The notes below the pieces were generated by a model that worked only from the letters and a program-made list of their open reading frames with translations, did no database searches and had not been told where the DNA came from. Below, piece after piece: positions 33,602-42,422 of a stretch of 47,095 nt of DNA; positions within the stretch are counted from its first letter, which is position 1, and every line of letters begins with the position of its first letter. The translations under genes and the position numbers were made by a program. The stretch spans positions 1-47,095 of the forward strand of contig NZ_JAGEMO020000085.1 in the NCBI RefSeq assembly GCF_017921975.2, read 5' to 3'. This DNA is from Hymenobacter terricola. Lineage in GTDB: Bacteria > Bacteroidota > Bacteroidia > Cytophagales > Hymenobacteraceae.

Positions 33602-35383
33602 ATGACTACCTGCCGAATTTCTGCCCTGCTGCTTTCCCTGGCCCTGGCGCTTGCCACGGCCTGTGGGCAGTCGCAGTCCGAAAAAAAGCAGCCGGAAAAG
33701 CAACAGCCGAAGGCCACGGCCGCACCCGCCAAAAAGCCCGACTGGTGGAAAGAAACCGTGGTGTACCAGATTTATCCGCGCAGCTTCCAGGACAGCAACG
33801 GCGACGGTGTGGGCGACCTGAAGGGCATTGCCTCCCGCCTCGACTACCTCAAGAGCCTGGGCGTGGGCACGGTCTGGCTGAATCCCATCTACGCCTCGCC
33901 CAACGACGACAACGGCTACGACATTTCGGACTACCGCCAAATCATGCCCGAGTTCGGCACCATGCAGGACTTCGATGCGCTGCTGAAAGGCCTGCACCGG
34001 CGCGGCATCAAGCTGGTGATGGACCTGGTGGTGAACCACAGCTCCGATGAGCACGAGTGGTTTAAGTCGGCGCGGGCCTCGCGCACCAGCCCCTACCGCG
34101 ACTATTACTACTGGTGGCCCGCCGAGAAAGGCACGCCCCCGGCCCGGTACAGCATCTTCGATGTGAAGCACAACGCCTGGCAGTACGACTCGCTCACGAA
34201 GGCCTACTACCTGCACTACTTCTCCCGCAAGCAGCCCGACCTGAACTGGAACAACCCCAAGCTGCGCCAGGAAGCGTATGGCCTGATGCGCTTCTGGCTG
34301 GACAAAGGCATCGACGGCTTCCGGATGGATGCTTTCCAGTTTGTGGCCAAAGACCCCGCCTTCCCGCCCATGCCGGGCCTCACGGAGCGCAACTTCACCA
34401 ACGCCTATAACCACGGCCCGCACCTGCACGACTACCTCCAGGAGATGAACCGCGAGGTGCTGAGCAAATACAACATCATGACCGTGGCCGAAGGCGCCGG
34501 CCGCAACCCCGCCGAGGCCATGCTCTTCGTGGACCCCGCCCGCCAGGAACTGAACATGACCTACCATTTTGAGGGCACGGGCGTAGGCAGCGGCTCCAAA
34601 ACCTATAAGCTGACCGATTTGAAGCGCGTGTTTACGAAGTGGGACAGTGCTTTTGCCCAAAAAGGCTGGCAGGCCCTCGACCTCGGCAACCACGACCAAC
34701 CGCGCATGGTGAGCAAGTTCGGCGATGACCGGCCCGCGTTCCGGGCGGCTTCGGCCAAGTTGCTCAACACCTTCCCGCTCACCATGCGCGGCACGCCCTA
34801 CTGCTACAACGGCGACGAGCTGGGCATGACCAACATCAACTTCACCAGCATTGCCGATTACCGCGACGTGGCCGCCCGCAACGGCTACCAGCTGGTGAAA
34901 GCGCAGGGCGGCAGCCTCCCGGCCTACCTCAAAGGCCTGGAGCGCTTCTCGCGCGACAACAGCCGCACGCCCTTCCAGTGGGACGCCACGGCCCGGGCCG
35001 GCTTCAGCACCGGCACGCCCTGGCTGAAAGTCAACCCCAATTACCTGTCCATCAATGAAGCGGCCGAGGCCAAAGACTCCACCTCCGTGCTCAACCATTT
35101 CCGCAAGGCTACGCGGCTGCGCCGGCAGCACCCGGTGCTGGTGCACGGCCAGTACCAGCTGCTGGACGCGGCCAACCCGCACATCTACGCCTACACCCGC
35201 ACCCTAGGCCCCGAGAAAGTGCTGGTAGTGCTCAACTTCTCGGCCGAACCGCGCCGCTGGACAGTACCTTCAGGCCTGAAAACCAGTAATAAACTGTGGC
35301 TTAACAATTACGCTGCCCTCCAGGCCGGTAGTCCGGCGCTAACGCTTCAACCCTGGCAGGCACTGGTGCTCCCGCTGCAATAA
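33602..35383 (+). CDS. GH13 alpha-glucosidase lipoprotein
   Basis: 593 residues from the ATG at 33602; lipobox LATAC followed by a Lys/Gln/Pro-rich tether, so membrane-anchored in the periplasm or at the surface. The (beta/alpha)8 barrel has all GH13 blocks: WWKETVVYQIYPRSFQDSNG, DLVVNHSSDEHEWF, QPDLNWNNP, nucleophile D243 in GIDGFRMDAF, acid/base E297 in TVAEGAG, and D365 in LGNHDQPR. The QPDLNW and HSSDEHEWF patterns are those of oligo-1,6-glucosidase/alpha-glucosidase subfamilies that act on isomaltose-like, maltose-like or sucrose-like ends. A C-terminal beta domain ends at about 593. In this locus it may release fructose from sucrose-type sugars, which would feed the kinase; that is inference. 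Confidence 0.93.
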   Translation: MTTCRISALLLSLALALATACGQSQSEKKQPEKQQPKATAAPAKKPDWWKETVVYQIYPRSFQDSNGDGVGDLKGIASRLDYLKSLGVGTVWLNPIYASPNDDNGYDISDYRQIMPEFGTMQDFDALLKGLHRRGIKLVMDLVVNHSSDEHEWFKSARASRTSPYRDYYYWWPAEKGTPPARYSIFDVKHNAWQYDSLTKAYYLHYFSRKQPDLNWNNPKLRQEAYGLMRFWLDKGIDGFRMDAFQFVAKDPAFPPMPGLTERNFTNAYNHGPHLHDYLQEMNREVLSKYNIMTVAEGAGRNPAEAMLFVDPARQELNMTYHFEGTGVGSGSKTYKLTDLKRVFTKWDSAFAQKGWQALDLGNHDQPRMVSKFGDDRPAFRAASAKLLNTFPLTMRGTPYCYNGDELGMTNINFTSIADYRDVAARNGYQLVKAQGGSLPAYLKGLERFSRDNSRTPFQWDATARAGFSTGTPWLKVNPNYLSINEAAEAKDSTSVLNHFRKATRLRRQHPVLVHGQYQLLDAANPHIYAYTRTLGPEKVLVVLNFSAEPRRWTVPSGLKTSNKLWLNNYAALQAGSPALTLQPWQALVLPLQ

Positions 35384-35467
35384 CGCGGCGGGCACTTTTT
35401 TGCTAACTGATTCTCACCCAACGCTGCAATGAATGAATAGACCCATATCCCACCGCCGCTCGCTCCA

Positions 35468-35497
35468 GAATCGTTTGCAGGAATCGTTTCCGGAAAC
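35468..35497. promoter_or_regulatory. Direct repeats and palindrome upstream of susC
   Basis: GAATCGTTT occurs twice, at 35468-35476 and 35481-35489, 13 bases apart. The second copy overlaps the 12-bp palindrome GTTTCCGGAAAC (35486-35497). This is 64 bases before the susC start. It is a candidate binding site for the AraC-type output domain of the locus regulator, which commonly binds direct repeats. Confidence 0.35.
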
Positions 35498-35560
35498 CTT
35501 TCAACCCCTTTACTGCTTAAAATGCCACTTAAAAATTTCCCACCATTTCACTTTTCAACC

Positions 35561-38500
35561 ATGAGGAACAACGTGTACACACGGTACAATCCGTATGAGC
35601 TTGCGCTGCTGACCGCCCCGGCGGGCCGCGGCCCAACAATGCGCCTGAAGCTGTTGCTGCTAGGGGTTTTGTTTATTCTGTTCCCGCTGCTGAGCCAGGC
35701 GCAGGCCAACCGGCCCATTTCCGGCAAGGTGACGGACGAAACGGGCATGGGCTTGCCCGGCGTCACGGTAATCGTGCCGGGCACCACCGTCGGCACCAGC
35801 AGCGGTGCCGACGGTGCCTTCCAACTCGATGTGCCGGCTTCGGCCACCAAGCTGTCTTTTTCGTTTGTGGGCTATTCCACGCAGGTAGTCGATATTACCG
35901 ACAAGTCCACGGCGTCGGTAGCCCTAAAGACCGATGCTCAAAGCTTGAACGAAGTAGTGGTAGTGGGCTACGGCACGGCCCGTAAGCAAGACCTGACCGG
36001 GGCAGTGTCCGTCATCGGCGAAAAGGATTTCAACAAGGGCACATACACTTCGCCCGACCAACTTATCCAAGGCCGCGTGTCTGGGGTGCAGGTGGGCAAC
36101 AATAGCGGGCAGCCTGGTGGCCCCGCAACCATAAAAATTCGGGGCAACTCGGCCGTGACGGGTACCGGCCAGCCGCTCTACGTGGTGGATGGTGTGCCGC
36201 TCGATGGCCGCTCGGCCCGGCCGGGCCAGGTGGCGGCTAACGAAGCTGGTGATGGTTCCGACAGCAACCCGCTGAACTTCCTCAACCCAACTGACATTGA
36301 GTCGGTGACCGTTTTGAAAGATGCCTCTGCCACGGCCATCTACGGGTCGCGGGCAGCTTATGGGGTTGTTCTGATTAGCACGAAGCGGGGCAAAACGGGT
36401 GCCCCCCGGCTGGACATCGGGGCCTCAACCGGCTTTTCAACCATCTTGCGTCGGCAGAAGATGCTTAATGCTGGCCAGTTCCGGCAAGCGCTGGTTTACT
36501 ATGGACTGCCCAACAGCGGGCCCGGCAGCTACGACCGGGGCACTGACACTGACGCGCTGGGGGCTATCACGCGAACAGGCCAACTGCAAAACTACAACGT
36601 GGCCATGAGCGGTGGCGGCGAAAACGGCCGCTACCGCCTCTCGCTGGGTTACCTCAACCAGGACGGCATTGTTCGCAAAACCGGGTTCAAGAAATACAGT
36701 GCCAACTTTTCCACCAACCTGGAGTTCCTCGAAAGCAAGAAGCTCGGCGTGGATGTGAACATCGTCACCAGCCAGTTTCAGGAGAACTTGGCTCCCATCA
36801 CCACCACCGCTGGCTCGCAGGGTAGCCTCATCGGCCAGGCGTTGCAGTGGAACCCGACTGATTCGCTTCGCAAAGCCGACGGTTCGCTGAATATTAAACA
36901 GGGCGAACTCATCAACCCCCTCGCATATCAGGAGCTATACAATGACGAAGCCCGGGTGTCCACCATTCTGGCCAGCGTATCACCACACTATAAAATCACC
37001 GACTGGCTGGAAGCACGGGTGCTGTACAGCATCAACTACAGCACCGGCGAGCGCCGCACGTCCACCGGACAAGCCCTTATCAACTTCGATGATGTAAAGG
37101 GCAAGGGACTTGCCGGTATTAGCAACAACCAGTTGAGCACTCAGCAAATTGCGAATACGCTGAATTTCAACAAAAAAATCACTCCAGACCTCAACCTGAA
37201 CGCGCTGTTGGGCTACGAGTACACCACGTTCTCTAACTTAGGCTCGAACATCAAGGCATACGGCAATCCCGCCAATGGCCAGAACGGCTTTGGCGACTTC
37301 GGGCTGGATTACACGAATTACATTCAGTATTCCAGCAACGGTTCCCGCTTTGTAACTTCCTTCAAAGACCCTTTCACGGCGTTGCAGTCCATCTTTGGTC
37401 GGGCTATTCTCAACTATAAGGACCGCTACCTACTCACGGGTACGTTGCGCCGCGACCAAAGCAGCAAGTTCGGCCCCGAAAACCGGGTGGGCTATTTCCC
37501 TTCTTTTGCCGCGGCCTGGGACGTAAGCCAGGAAGAATTCCTGAAGGGGAACAAGTCGCTGACGCAGCTTAAAGTCCGGGCAGGCTATGGCCGCACCGGC
37601 AACCAGGAGTTCCCAGCCGGCTCGGCACAAGAGCGGTACTCATTCGACAATAATGGCCTCGCCCAGACACCGCTTAACGCCGCGAGCCCAGGCTTGAAAT
37701 GGCAGTCGGATACGCAGTACAACGCTGGGGTTGACCTGGGGTTCTTTGACAACCGACTGACGGCCACGGTTGACTACTTCTATAAGACGACCACTGACCT
37801 GTTGTTTCCCACTACCCCCGGAGAGCCCAGGCCGTCGAATGCCGCTCTCAAGTGGGAAAACCTCAAGGGCGAGGTCGTAAACAAGGGCGTAGAAGTTGCA
37901 CTCGGGACTACGATTTTGAACAGTGAGAAGGTTGGGTTGGGCTTTAACGCAAACGCCACTTTCATTCGCAACAACGTTTCCGGCCTGCCGGGTGCTCCCA
38001 TCCCTACCGGATTGATTACCGGCCAAGGGTTATCCGGGGCATTGGTTGAAACCATTCGGAATGGTTTACCCATCAATGCTTTTTATCTGCCGGAGTACCG
38101 GGGCCTCGACGAAAAAGGGCTACCGAATCCGTTCGGACCGGCATTCTACGCTGGCAGCCCCAACCCCAAAACCCTGCTTGGTTTCAGCGCTAACGCCCAC
38201 TACAGCAAGCTCTCACTCGTAGCTAACATGACCGGGGTGTTTGGTCAACTGATTTATAACAACACCCTCAACGCGGTGGGTGCTATCGGGGGCATTAACG
38301 CCAGGAAGAACATTGCGCTGGTAACATTTGAGAATCCCGTTAAGGAATCGACTGGCAGCGCGACGGCCGCCTCGTCACGTTACCTGGAGAAGGGCAACTA
38401 CCTAAAAATGTCGAACGTGACGCTGTCGTACGCAATTGGCGACCTGGGCAAGGTGTTCAAGGGAGCCAGCATCTACGCCACGGGCCAGAACCTATTCGTA

Positions 38501-38638
38501 ATTACGAACTACACGGGGGCTGACCCGGAAATCAATACCATCAAAACGCGCGCCAATAGCGTCCCCTCGGTCGGCATTGATTACACGGCCTATCCGAGTG
38601 CCCGCACCTTTACATTCGGCCTCAATCTCTCCTTGTAA
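35561..38638 (+). CDS. susC: SusC-type TonB-dependent oligosaccharide transporter
   Basis: 1025 residues. Start chosen at the ATG at 35561, where composition switches from AT-rich to coding-like. The ATG at 35639 begins directly at the signal peptide (MRLKLLLLGVLFIL...SQAQA) and is the main alternative. Domains: a carboxypeptidase-regulatory-like domain (PISGKVTDETGMGLPGV), the SusC/RagA linker LNEVVVVGYGTARKQDLTGA, a plug (LIQGRVSGVQV, IKIRGN, PLYVVDGVPLDG, VLKDASATAIYGSRAAYGVV), and a barrel ending TFTFGLNLSL. It carries oligosaccharides through the outer membrane under the SusD lid, driven by TonB. SusD follows after 20 bases. Codon use is slightly less GC-biased than in the flanking enzymes. 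Symbol given as family name. Confidence 0.95.
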   Translation: MRNNVYTRYNPYELALLTAPAGRGPTMRLKLLLLGVLFILFPLLSQAQANRPISGKVTDETGMGLPGVTVIVPGTTVGTSSGADGAFQLDVPASATKLSFSFVGYSTQVVDITDKSTASVALKTDAQSLNEVVVVGYGTARKQDLTGAVSVIGEKDFNKGTYTSPDQLIQGRVSGVQVGNNSGQPGGPATIKIRGNSAVTGTGQPLYVVDGVPLDGRSARPGQVAANEAGDGSDSNPLNFLNPTDIESVTVLKDASATAIYGSRAAYGVVLISTKRGKTGAPRLDIGASTGFSTILRRQKMLNAGQFRQALVYYGLPNSGPGSYDRGTDTDALGAITRTGQLQNYNVAMSGGGENGRYRLSLGYLNQDGIVRKTGFKKYSANFSTNLEFLESKKLGVDVNIVTSQFQENLAPITTTAGSQGSLIGQALQWNPTDSLRKADGSLNIKQGELINPLAYQELYNDEARVSTILASVSPHYKITDWLEARVLYSINYSTGERRTSTGQALINFDDVKGKGLAGISNNQLSTQQIANTLNFNKKITPDLNLNALLGYEYTTFSNLGSNIKAYGNPANGQNGFGDFGLDYTNYIQYSSNGSRFVTSFKDPFTALQSIFGRAILNYKDRYLLTGTLRRDQSSKFGPENRVGYFPSFAAAWDVSQEEFLKGNKSLTQLKVRAGYGRTGNQEFPAGSAQERYSFDNNGLAQTPLNAASPGLKWQSDTQYNAGVDLGFFDNRLTATVDYFYKTTTDLLFPTTPGEPRPSNAALKWENLKGEVVNKGVEVALGTTILNSEKVGLGFNANATFIRNNVSGLPGAPIPTGLITGQGLSGALVETIRNGLPINAFYLPEYRGLDEKGLPNPFGPAFYAGSPNPKTLLGFSANAHYSKLSLVANMTGVFGQLIYNNTLNAVGAIGGINARKNIALVTFENPVKESTGSATAASSRYLEKGNYLKMSNVTLSYAIGDLGKVFKGASIYATGQNLFVITNYTGADPEINTIKTRANSVPSVGIDYTAYPSARTFTFGLNLSL

Positions 38639-38658
38639 CCCAATAGACCTTATCAGCC

Positions 38659-40227
38659 ATGAAGAAAAATAGTATTGTCCGCATCGCGGCCACTTTAGCC
38701 TTGCTACAGGTAGCCAACAGCTGCCAGCTAACCGAGGACATTAATGGAAACTTGCTCAAGGACCAGATTCCTAGCGGCAACCCGTCGGCGCTGCTCACGG
38801 GGGTGTACAATTCCATGCGTGACCCCATTCAGGGTAGTGTGAACGTTTTTGCCTTGGAGGAAGTCTCGACCGATGAGCGGATTATGCCCACCCGCGGACC
38901 AGACTGGGACGACAACGGCAAGTGGCGCCAGCTTTACTTGCACAACTGGGACTCCAACAACGAGCAAATCCGCAACACCTTCACCGGGCTTAACGGCATT
39001 ACCTATGCCGCCACCGACTTGCTGCGGTTTGGCCCAACCACGCAGCAGGCCGCAGAAGCCCGGTTCATCCGCGCCTGGGGCATGTTCTGGTTGCTGGACA
39101 TGTTCGACCAGGTGCTGTACCGCGACCCCGGTGAGGAACTGAGCAAGCCGGCCCGGTTGCGGAAAGGCACGGAGGCGCTGAACTACATCGTGAGCGAAAT
39201 ACTGGCCGTGCAAAGAGACTTGCCCATCGGCCCGGCGGGCAAAGCCAACCAAGACGCCGCTCGCGTCTTGCTGATGAAGTGCTACCTGAACAAGGGGGCC
39301 TATGCCAACCGCAAAACGCCAACTTTCGACGTGGCTGACATGAACTCGGTTATCAGGCTGGCGGACGAAATCATCACCAGCAATAGGTATTCCTTCACGC
39401 CCGACTACTTCGACAACTTCGCGCCCAACAACACCGCCATCGGGAGAGAGAACATCTTCACCCAGGAAAATACCTACGGTGACGGCGGTGACGTGCGCTC
39501 CTATTGGAAGTTCGTTTCGCACTACAACTTGTTTCCCGTCAATGGCTATAACGGCCCGGCCACCACTGGCGACTTTTTTGATAAGTTTGAGGCGACCGAT
39601 AAACGGCGGGGCGAAGCCTATCCCAGTAGCTCTCCCAACGCCGTCAATACGGGCAGGCACGTCAATGTGGGCTTTCTTGCCGGCCAGCAGTACAACCTCA
39701 AAGACGAGACGGCCCTCAAAGACCGGGGAGGCAATCCGCTGGTCTTTACTAAAGACGTCAATATATTTGAAGTAGGCGCGGACCTGGAAGTAAAGGGGAT
39801 TCGCCCTTTGAAATACCCGGTGGATTACGTCAGCGAAGACAAAGGCGGCAACGGCGCGGAGAACGACCACGTGAGTTTTCGGCTGGCCGATGTGCTGCTG
39901 ATGAAGGCCGAGGCCATCCTGCGGGGCGGCACGGCCACCAGCGTGAGCACCTACGGTACTACGCCCCTGGCCATCGTCAACTACATCCGTACCTTGCCCT
40001 CGCGGGGAGCCAGTGTATTGCCCACGCTTACGCTGGACATTCTGCTCGACGAGCGCGGCCGCGAACTGTACAACGAGGAGTGGCGCCGACAGGACCTGAT
40101 TCGGTTCGGCAAGTTCCTGCTGCCCCGCAAAGACAAGCCCCAGAGTGCCGATAAGTACCTGCTCTTTACTATTCCGCAGACGCAGGTGGATGTGAACCCG
40201 AACATCACCCAAAACCCGGGGTTCTAA
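38659..40227 (+). CDS. susD: SusD/RagB-type surface glycan-binding lipoprotein
   Basis: 522 residues; lipobox region ANSCQ (mature Cys at about 22). Helical TPR-like fold typical of SusD: LLTGVYNSMRD near the N-terminus, EARFIRAWGMFWLLDMFDQV, AARVLLMKCYLNKGAYA, RLADVLLMKAEAIL, ILLDERGRELYNEEWRRQDLIR and the usual C-terminal FTIPQTQVDVNPNITQNPGF. It forms the lid on the SusC transporter and binds incoming oligosaccharide. It sits 20 bases behind susC and is followed by a perfect hairpin. The ligand cannot be read from sequence. Confidence 0.95.
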   Translation: MKKNSIVRIAATLALLQVANSCQLTEDINGNLLKDQIPSGNPSALLTGVYNSMRDPIQGSVNVFALEEVSTDERIMPTRGPDWDDNGKWRQLYLHNWDSNNEQIRNTFTGLNGITYAATDLLRFGPTTQQAAEARFIRAWGMFWLLDMFDQVLYRDPGEELSKPARLRKGTEALNYIVSEILAVQRDLPIGPAGKANQDAARVLLMKCYLNKGAYANRKTPTFDVADMNSVIRLADEIITSNRYSFTPDYFDNFAPNNTAIGRENIFTQENTYGDGGDVRSYWKFVSHYNLFPVNGYNGPATTGDFFDKFEATDKRRGEAYPSSSPNAVNTGRHVNVGFLAGQQYNLKDETALKDRGGNPLVFTKDVNIFEVGADLEVKGIRPLKYPVDYVSEDKGGNGAENDHVSFRLADVLLMKAEAILRGGTATSVSTYGTTPLAIVNYIRTLPSRGASVLPTLTLDILLDERGRELYNEEWRRQDLIRFGKFLLPRKDKPQSADKYLLFTIPQTQVDVNPNITQNPGF

Positions 40228-40266
40228 GCCGGTGCGCTGTCGCGCTTGCCCACTGTAATGGAAATA

Positions 40267-40302
40267 ATGAAATAGGGTAAGCCAACGCTTACCCTATTTC
40301 AT
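40267..40302 (+). terminator. Perfect 16-bp hairpin after susD
   Basis: Arms 40267-40282 and 40287-40302 are exact complements, loop CAAC, ending in ATTTCATTTC rather than a clean T-run. As susD and the GH65 gene are co-oriented 98 bases apart, it may cut expression of the enzymes or protect the susCD message. Confidence 0.65.
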
Positions 40303-40325
40303 TTCATGTTATTCTTCCTCCCCAT

Positions 40326-42392
40326 ATGTTACTTATTCGACCTGGAAAGCTGCGTGCATTTTTGAGTGCGTTGGTGCTTTTCATTGTAACTGGCCAGCTA
40401 CCCGCCGCCGCCCAAACGCCCGACCCCTGGCGCATCAGCGCCGACAAGGTGGACCCCGGCAACTACTACGGCGTGACGGTGGCCAACGGCGTCATGGGCA
40501 TTGTGTCGTCGCCGGAGCCGTTCAAGGTGAAGAACGTGGTGCTGGCCGGGGCCTACGACCAGTACGGCCGGGGCCGGGTGAGCAACTTTCTCAACAGCAT
40601 CAACCTGCTGAATATGTACCTGGAAATCGACGGCCGCCGCCTGGGGGCCGCCGATGTGAGCCATTACCAGCAGGAACTGGACATGCAGAAAGCCGCCCTC
40701 ACCACCACGTTTGACTACGCCGACAAGGCCACCATCCGCTACACGTACTACGCGCTGCGCCACCTACCTTTCACGGTGCTGATGGACGTGTCCATCGTGG
40801 CGAAAAAAGACCTGTCCCTGACGGCCGCCAGCGTGATGGACACGCCCGACGCCCTGCGCGACGTGCAGAACTACTACAACGAAATCGACCGGCCGCACGC
40901 CACCGTGCGCCTGCTCACGTCCTCGGCCCGGAGCCCGACGGGCAAGCTGCTGCTGTGCGCCTCCACCACGTTTCTGTTCACGGAAGCCCACGGGCAGGAG
41001 CCGCGCGTGATTCACGAAATGTGGGACAACAACGAGCATCTGATGAAATTTAGCAAGGCGCTGAAAGCCGGGGAGACGTATGGCTACGCCGTGGCGGGCT
41101 CGGCCAGCAGCACGGCCCACCACCCCGACCCGCTGAACGAGGCCGAGCGCATGACCATCTTCGCCCGCCTCGAAGGCCGCGACCGCCTGCTGGCCTTCCA
41201 CCAGAAAGCCTGGCAGGACTTGTGGCAGAGCGACATCCAGATTGCCGGCGATGCCCAGGCCCAGCAGGACGTGCACAGCATGCTCTACCACCTCTACAGC
41301 TTCTCGCGGGCCGGCACCGACTTTTCGCCTTCGCCCATGGGCCTGTCGGGCCTGGGCTACAACGGCCACGTTTTCTGGGATACCGACCTGTGGATGTTTC
41401 CGGTGCTGGCCGTGCTGCACCCGGAAATCGCCAAGTCCCTGGTCGAATACCGCTTCCGGCGGCTGGAGCCGGCCCGGCGCAACGCCTTCGCCCACGGCTA
41501 CCAGGGCGCCATGTATCCGTGGGAAAGCGCCGACTCGGGGGTGGAAGAAACGCCGGTGTGGGCCCTGAGCGGCCCGTTTGAGCACCACATTTCGGCCTGC
41601 GTGGCCCTGGCCGCCTGGCAATACTACTGCGTGACCCAGGACAAGGAGTGGCTGCGCGAGAAAGGCTGGCCCATGCTTTCGGCCACCGCCGACTTCTGGG
41701 CCAGCCGGGTGGAGCGCACCGGCCCCGGCCACTACGACATCAAAAACGTGGTGGCTTCTGATGAGTGGGCCGAAAACGTGGACAACGACGCCTTCACCAA
41801 CGCCGCCGCCCGGGTCAACCTGCAAAATGCCGCCGCCGCCGCCCGGCTGCTGGGCCTGCGCGCCAACCCCGACTGGGCTCTGGTGGCCCAGAACATTCCC
41901 ATCCTGAAAATGCCCGACGGTGTGACCCAGGAGCACGCCAGCTACCACGGCGAAGGCATCAAACAGGGCGATGTGAACCTGCTGGCCTACCCGCTCGGCG
42001 TCATCACCGACCCGGCCCAAATCAAAAAAGACCTCGCCTACTACGAAACCCGCGTGCCCACGGAAGGCACTCCGGCCATGACGCAGGCCATTTTTGCCCT
42101 GCTCTACGCCCGTCTGGGCGACGGGGCCAAGGCCCGGCACTTTTTCCAGGATGCCTACGTGCCCAACCTGCTGCCCCCATTCCGCGTCATCGCCGAAACC
42201 AAGGGCGGCACCAACCCCTACTTCGCCACCGGCGCGGGCGGCGTGCTGCAAGCCGTGCTCATGGGTTTCGGCGGGCTCGACATCACCCCCGCCGGCATCG
42301 CGCAGCGCAAAACTACCCTGCCCACCGGCTGGCAGTCGGTGAAAATAACGGGCGTGGGCCCGCAGCACCGCACCTATTCCGTCGGCCGATAA
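40326..42392 (+). CDS. GH65-family glycoside hydrolase (kojibiose-hydrolase type)
   Basis: 688 residues; signal peptide ends AAAQT (about 31), so periplasmic. An N-terminal beta-sandwich (about 35-270) precedes an (alpha/alpha)6 barrel with GH65 hallmarks: GLGYNGHVFWDTDLWMFP, PWESADSGVEET and SDEWAENVDNDAFTNAAA, where E480 is the expected general acid. E624 in AETKGGTNPYFATGAGG is placed where hydrolases of the family have a general base. I recall Glu472 and Glu616 as the pair in the Flavobacterium johnsoniae GH65 kojibiose hydrolase; the spacing of 144 is the same here. This points to hydrolysis of alpha-1,2 (or alpha-1,3) glucosides rather than phosphorolysis, which also fits a secreted enzyme. 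GH3 follows after 30 bases. Confidence 0.85.
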   Translation: MLLIRPGKLRAFLSALVLFIVTGQLPAAAQTPDPWRISADKVDPGNYYGVTVANGVMGIVSSPEPFKVKNVVLAGAYDQYGRGRVSNFLNSINLLNMYLEIDGRRLGAADVSHYQQELDMQKAALTTTFDYADKATIRYTYYALRHLPFTVLMDVSIVAKKDLSLTAASVMDTPDALRDVQNYYNEIDRPHATVRLLTSSARSPTGKLLLCASTTFLFTEAHGQEPRVIHEMWDNNEHLMKFSKALKAGETYGYAVAGSASSTAHHPDPLNEAERMTIFARLEGRDRLLAFHQKAWQDLWQSDIQIAGDAQAQQDVHSMLYHLYSFSRAGTDFSPSPMGLSGLGYNGHVFWDTDLWMFPVLAVLHPEIAKSLVEYRFRRLEPARRNAFAHGYQGAMYPWESADSGVEETPVWALSGPFEHHISACVALAAWQYYCVTQDKEWLREKGWPMLSATADFWASRVERTGPGHYDIKNVVASDEWAENVDNDAFTNAAARVNLQNAAAAARLLGLRANPDWALVAQNIPILKMPDGVTQEHASYHGEGIKQGDVNLLAYPLGVITDPAQIKKDLAYYETRVPTEGTPAMTQAIFALLYARLGDGAKARHFFQDAYVPNLLPPFRVIAETKGGTNPYFATGAGGVLQAVLMGFGGLDITPAGIAQRKTTLPTGWQSVKITGVGPQHRTYSVGR

Positions 42393-42422
42393 ACAAATCC
42401 ACTCTACCAAAACAGCTTCTGT

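Noticed and set aside
29443..35182. Long antisense frames (up to about 660 codons) opposite the hybrid regulator, kinase and GH13 genes
   Set aside because: They are His/Gly/Val-rich translations typical of the complement of GC-rich genes, with no domains.
35522..35560. Upstream ATG giving SusC a longer N-terminus
   Set aside because: The stretch is AT-rich and non-coding in character; composition changes at the ATG at 35561.
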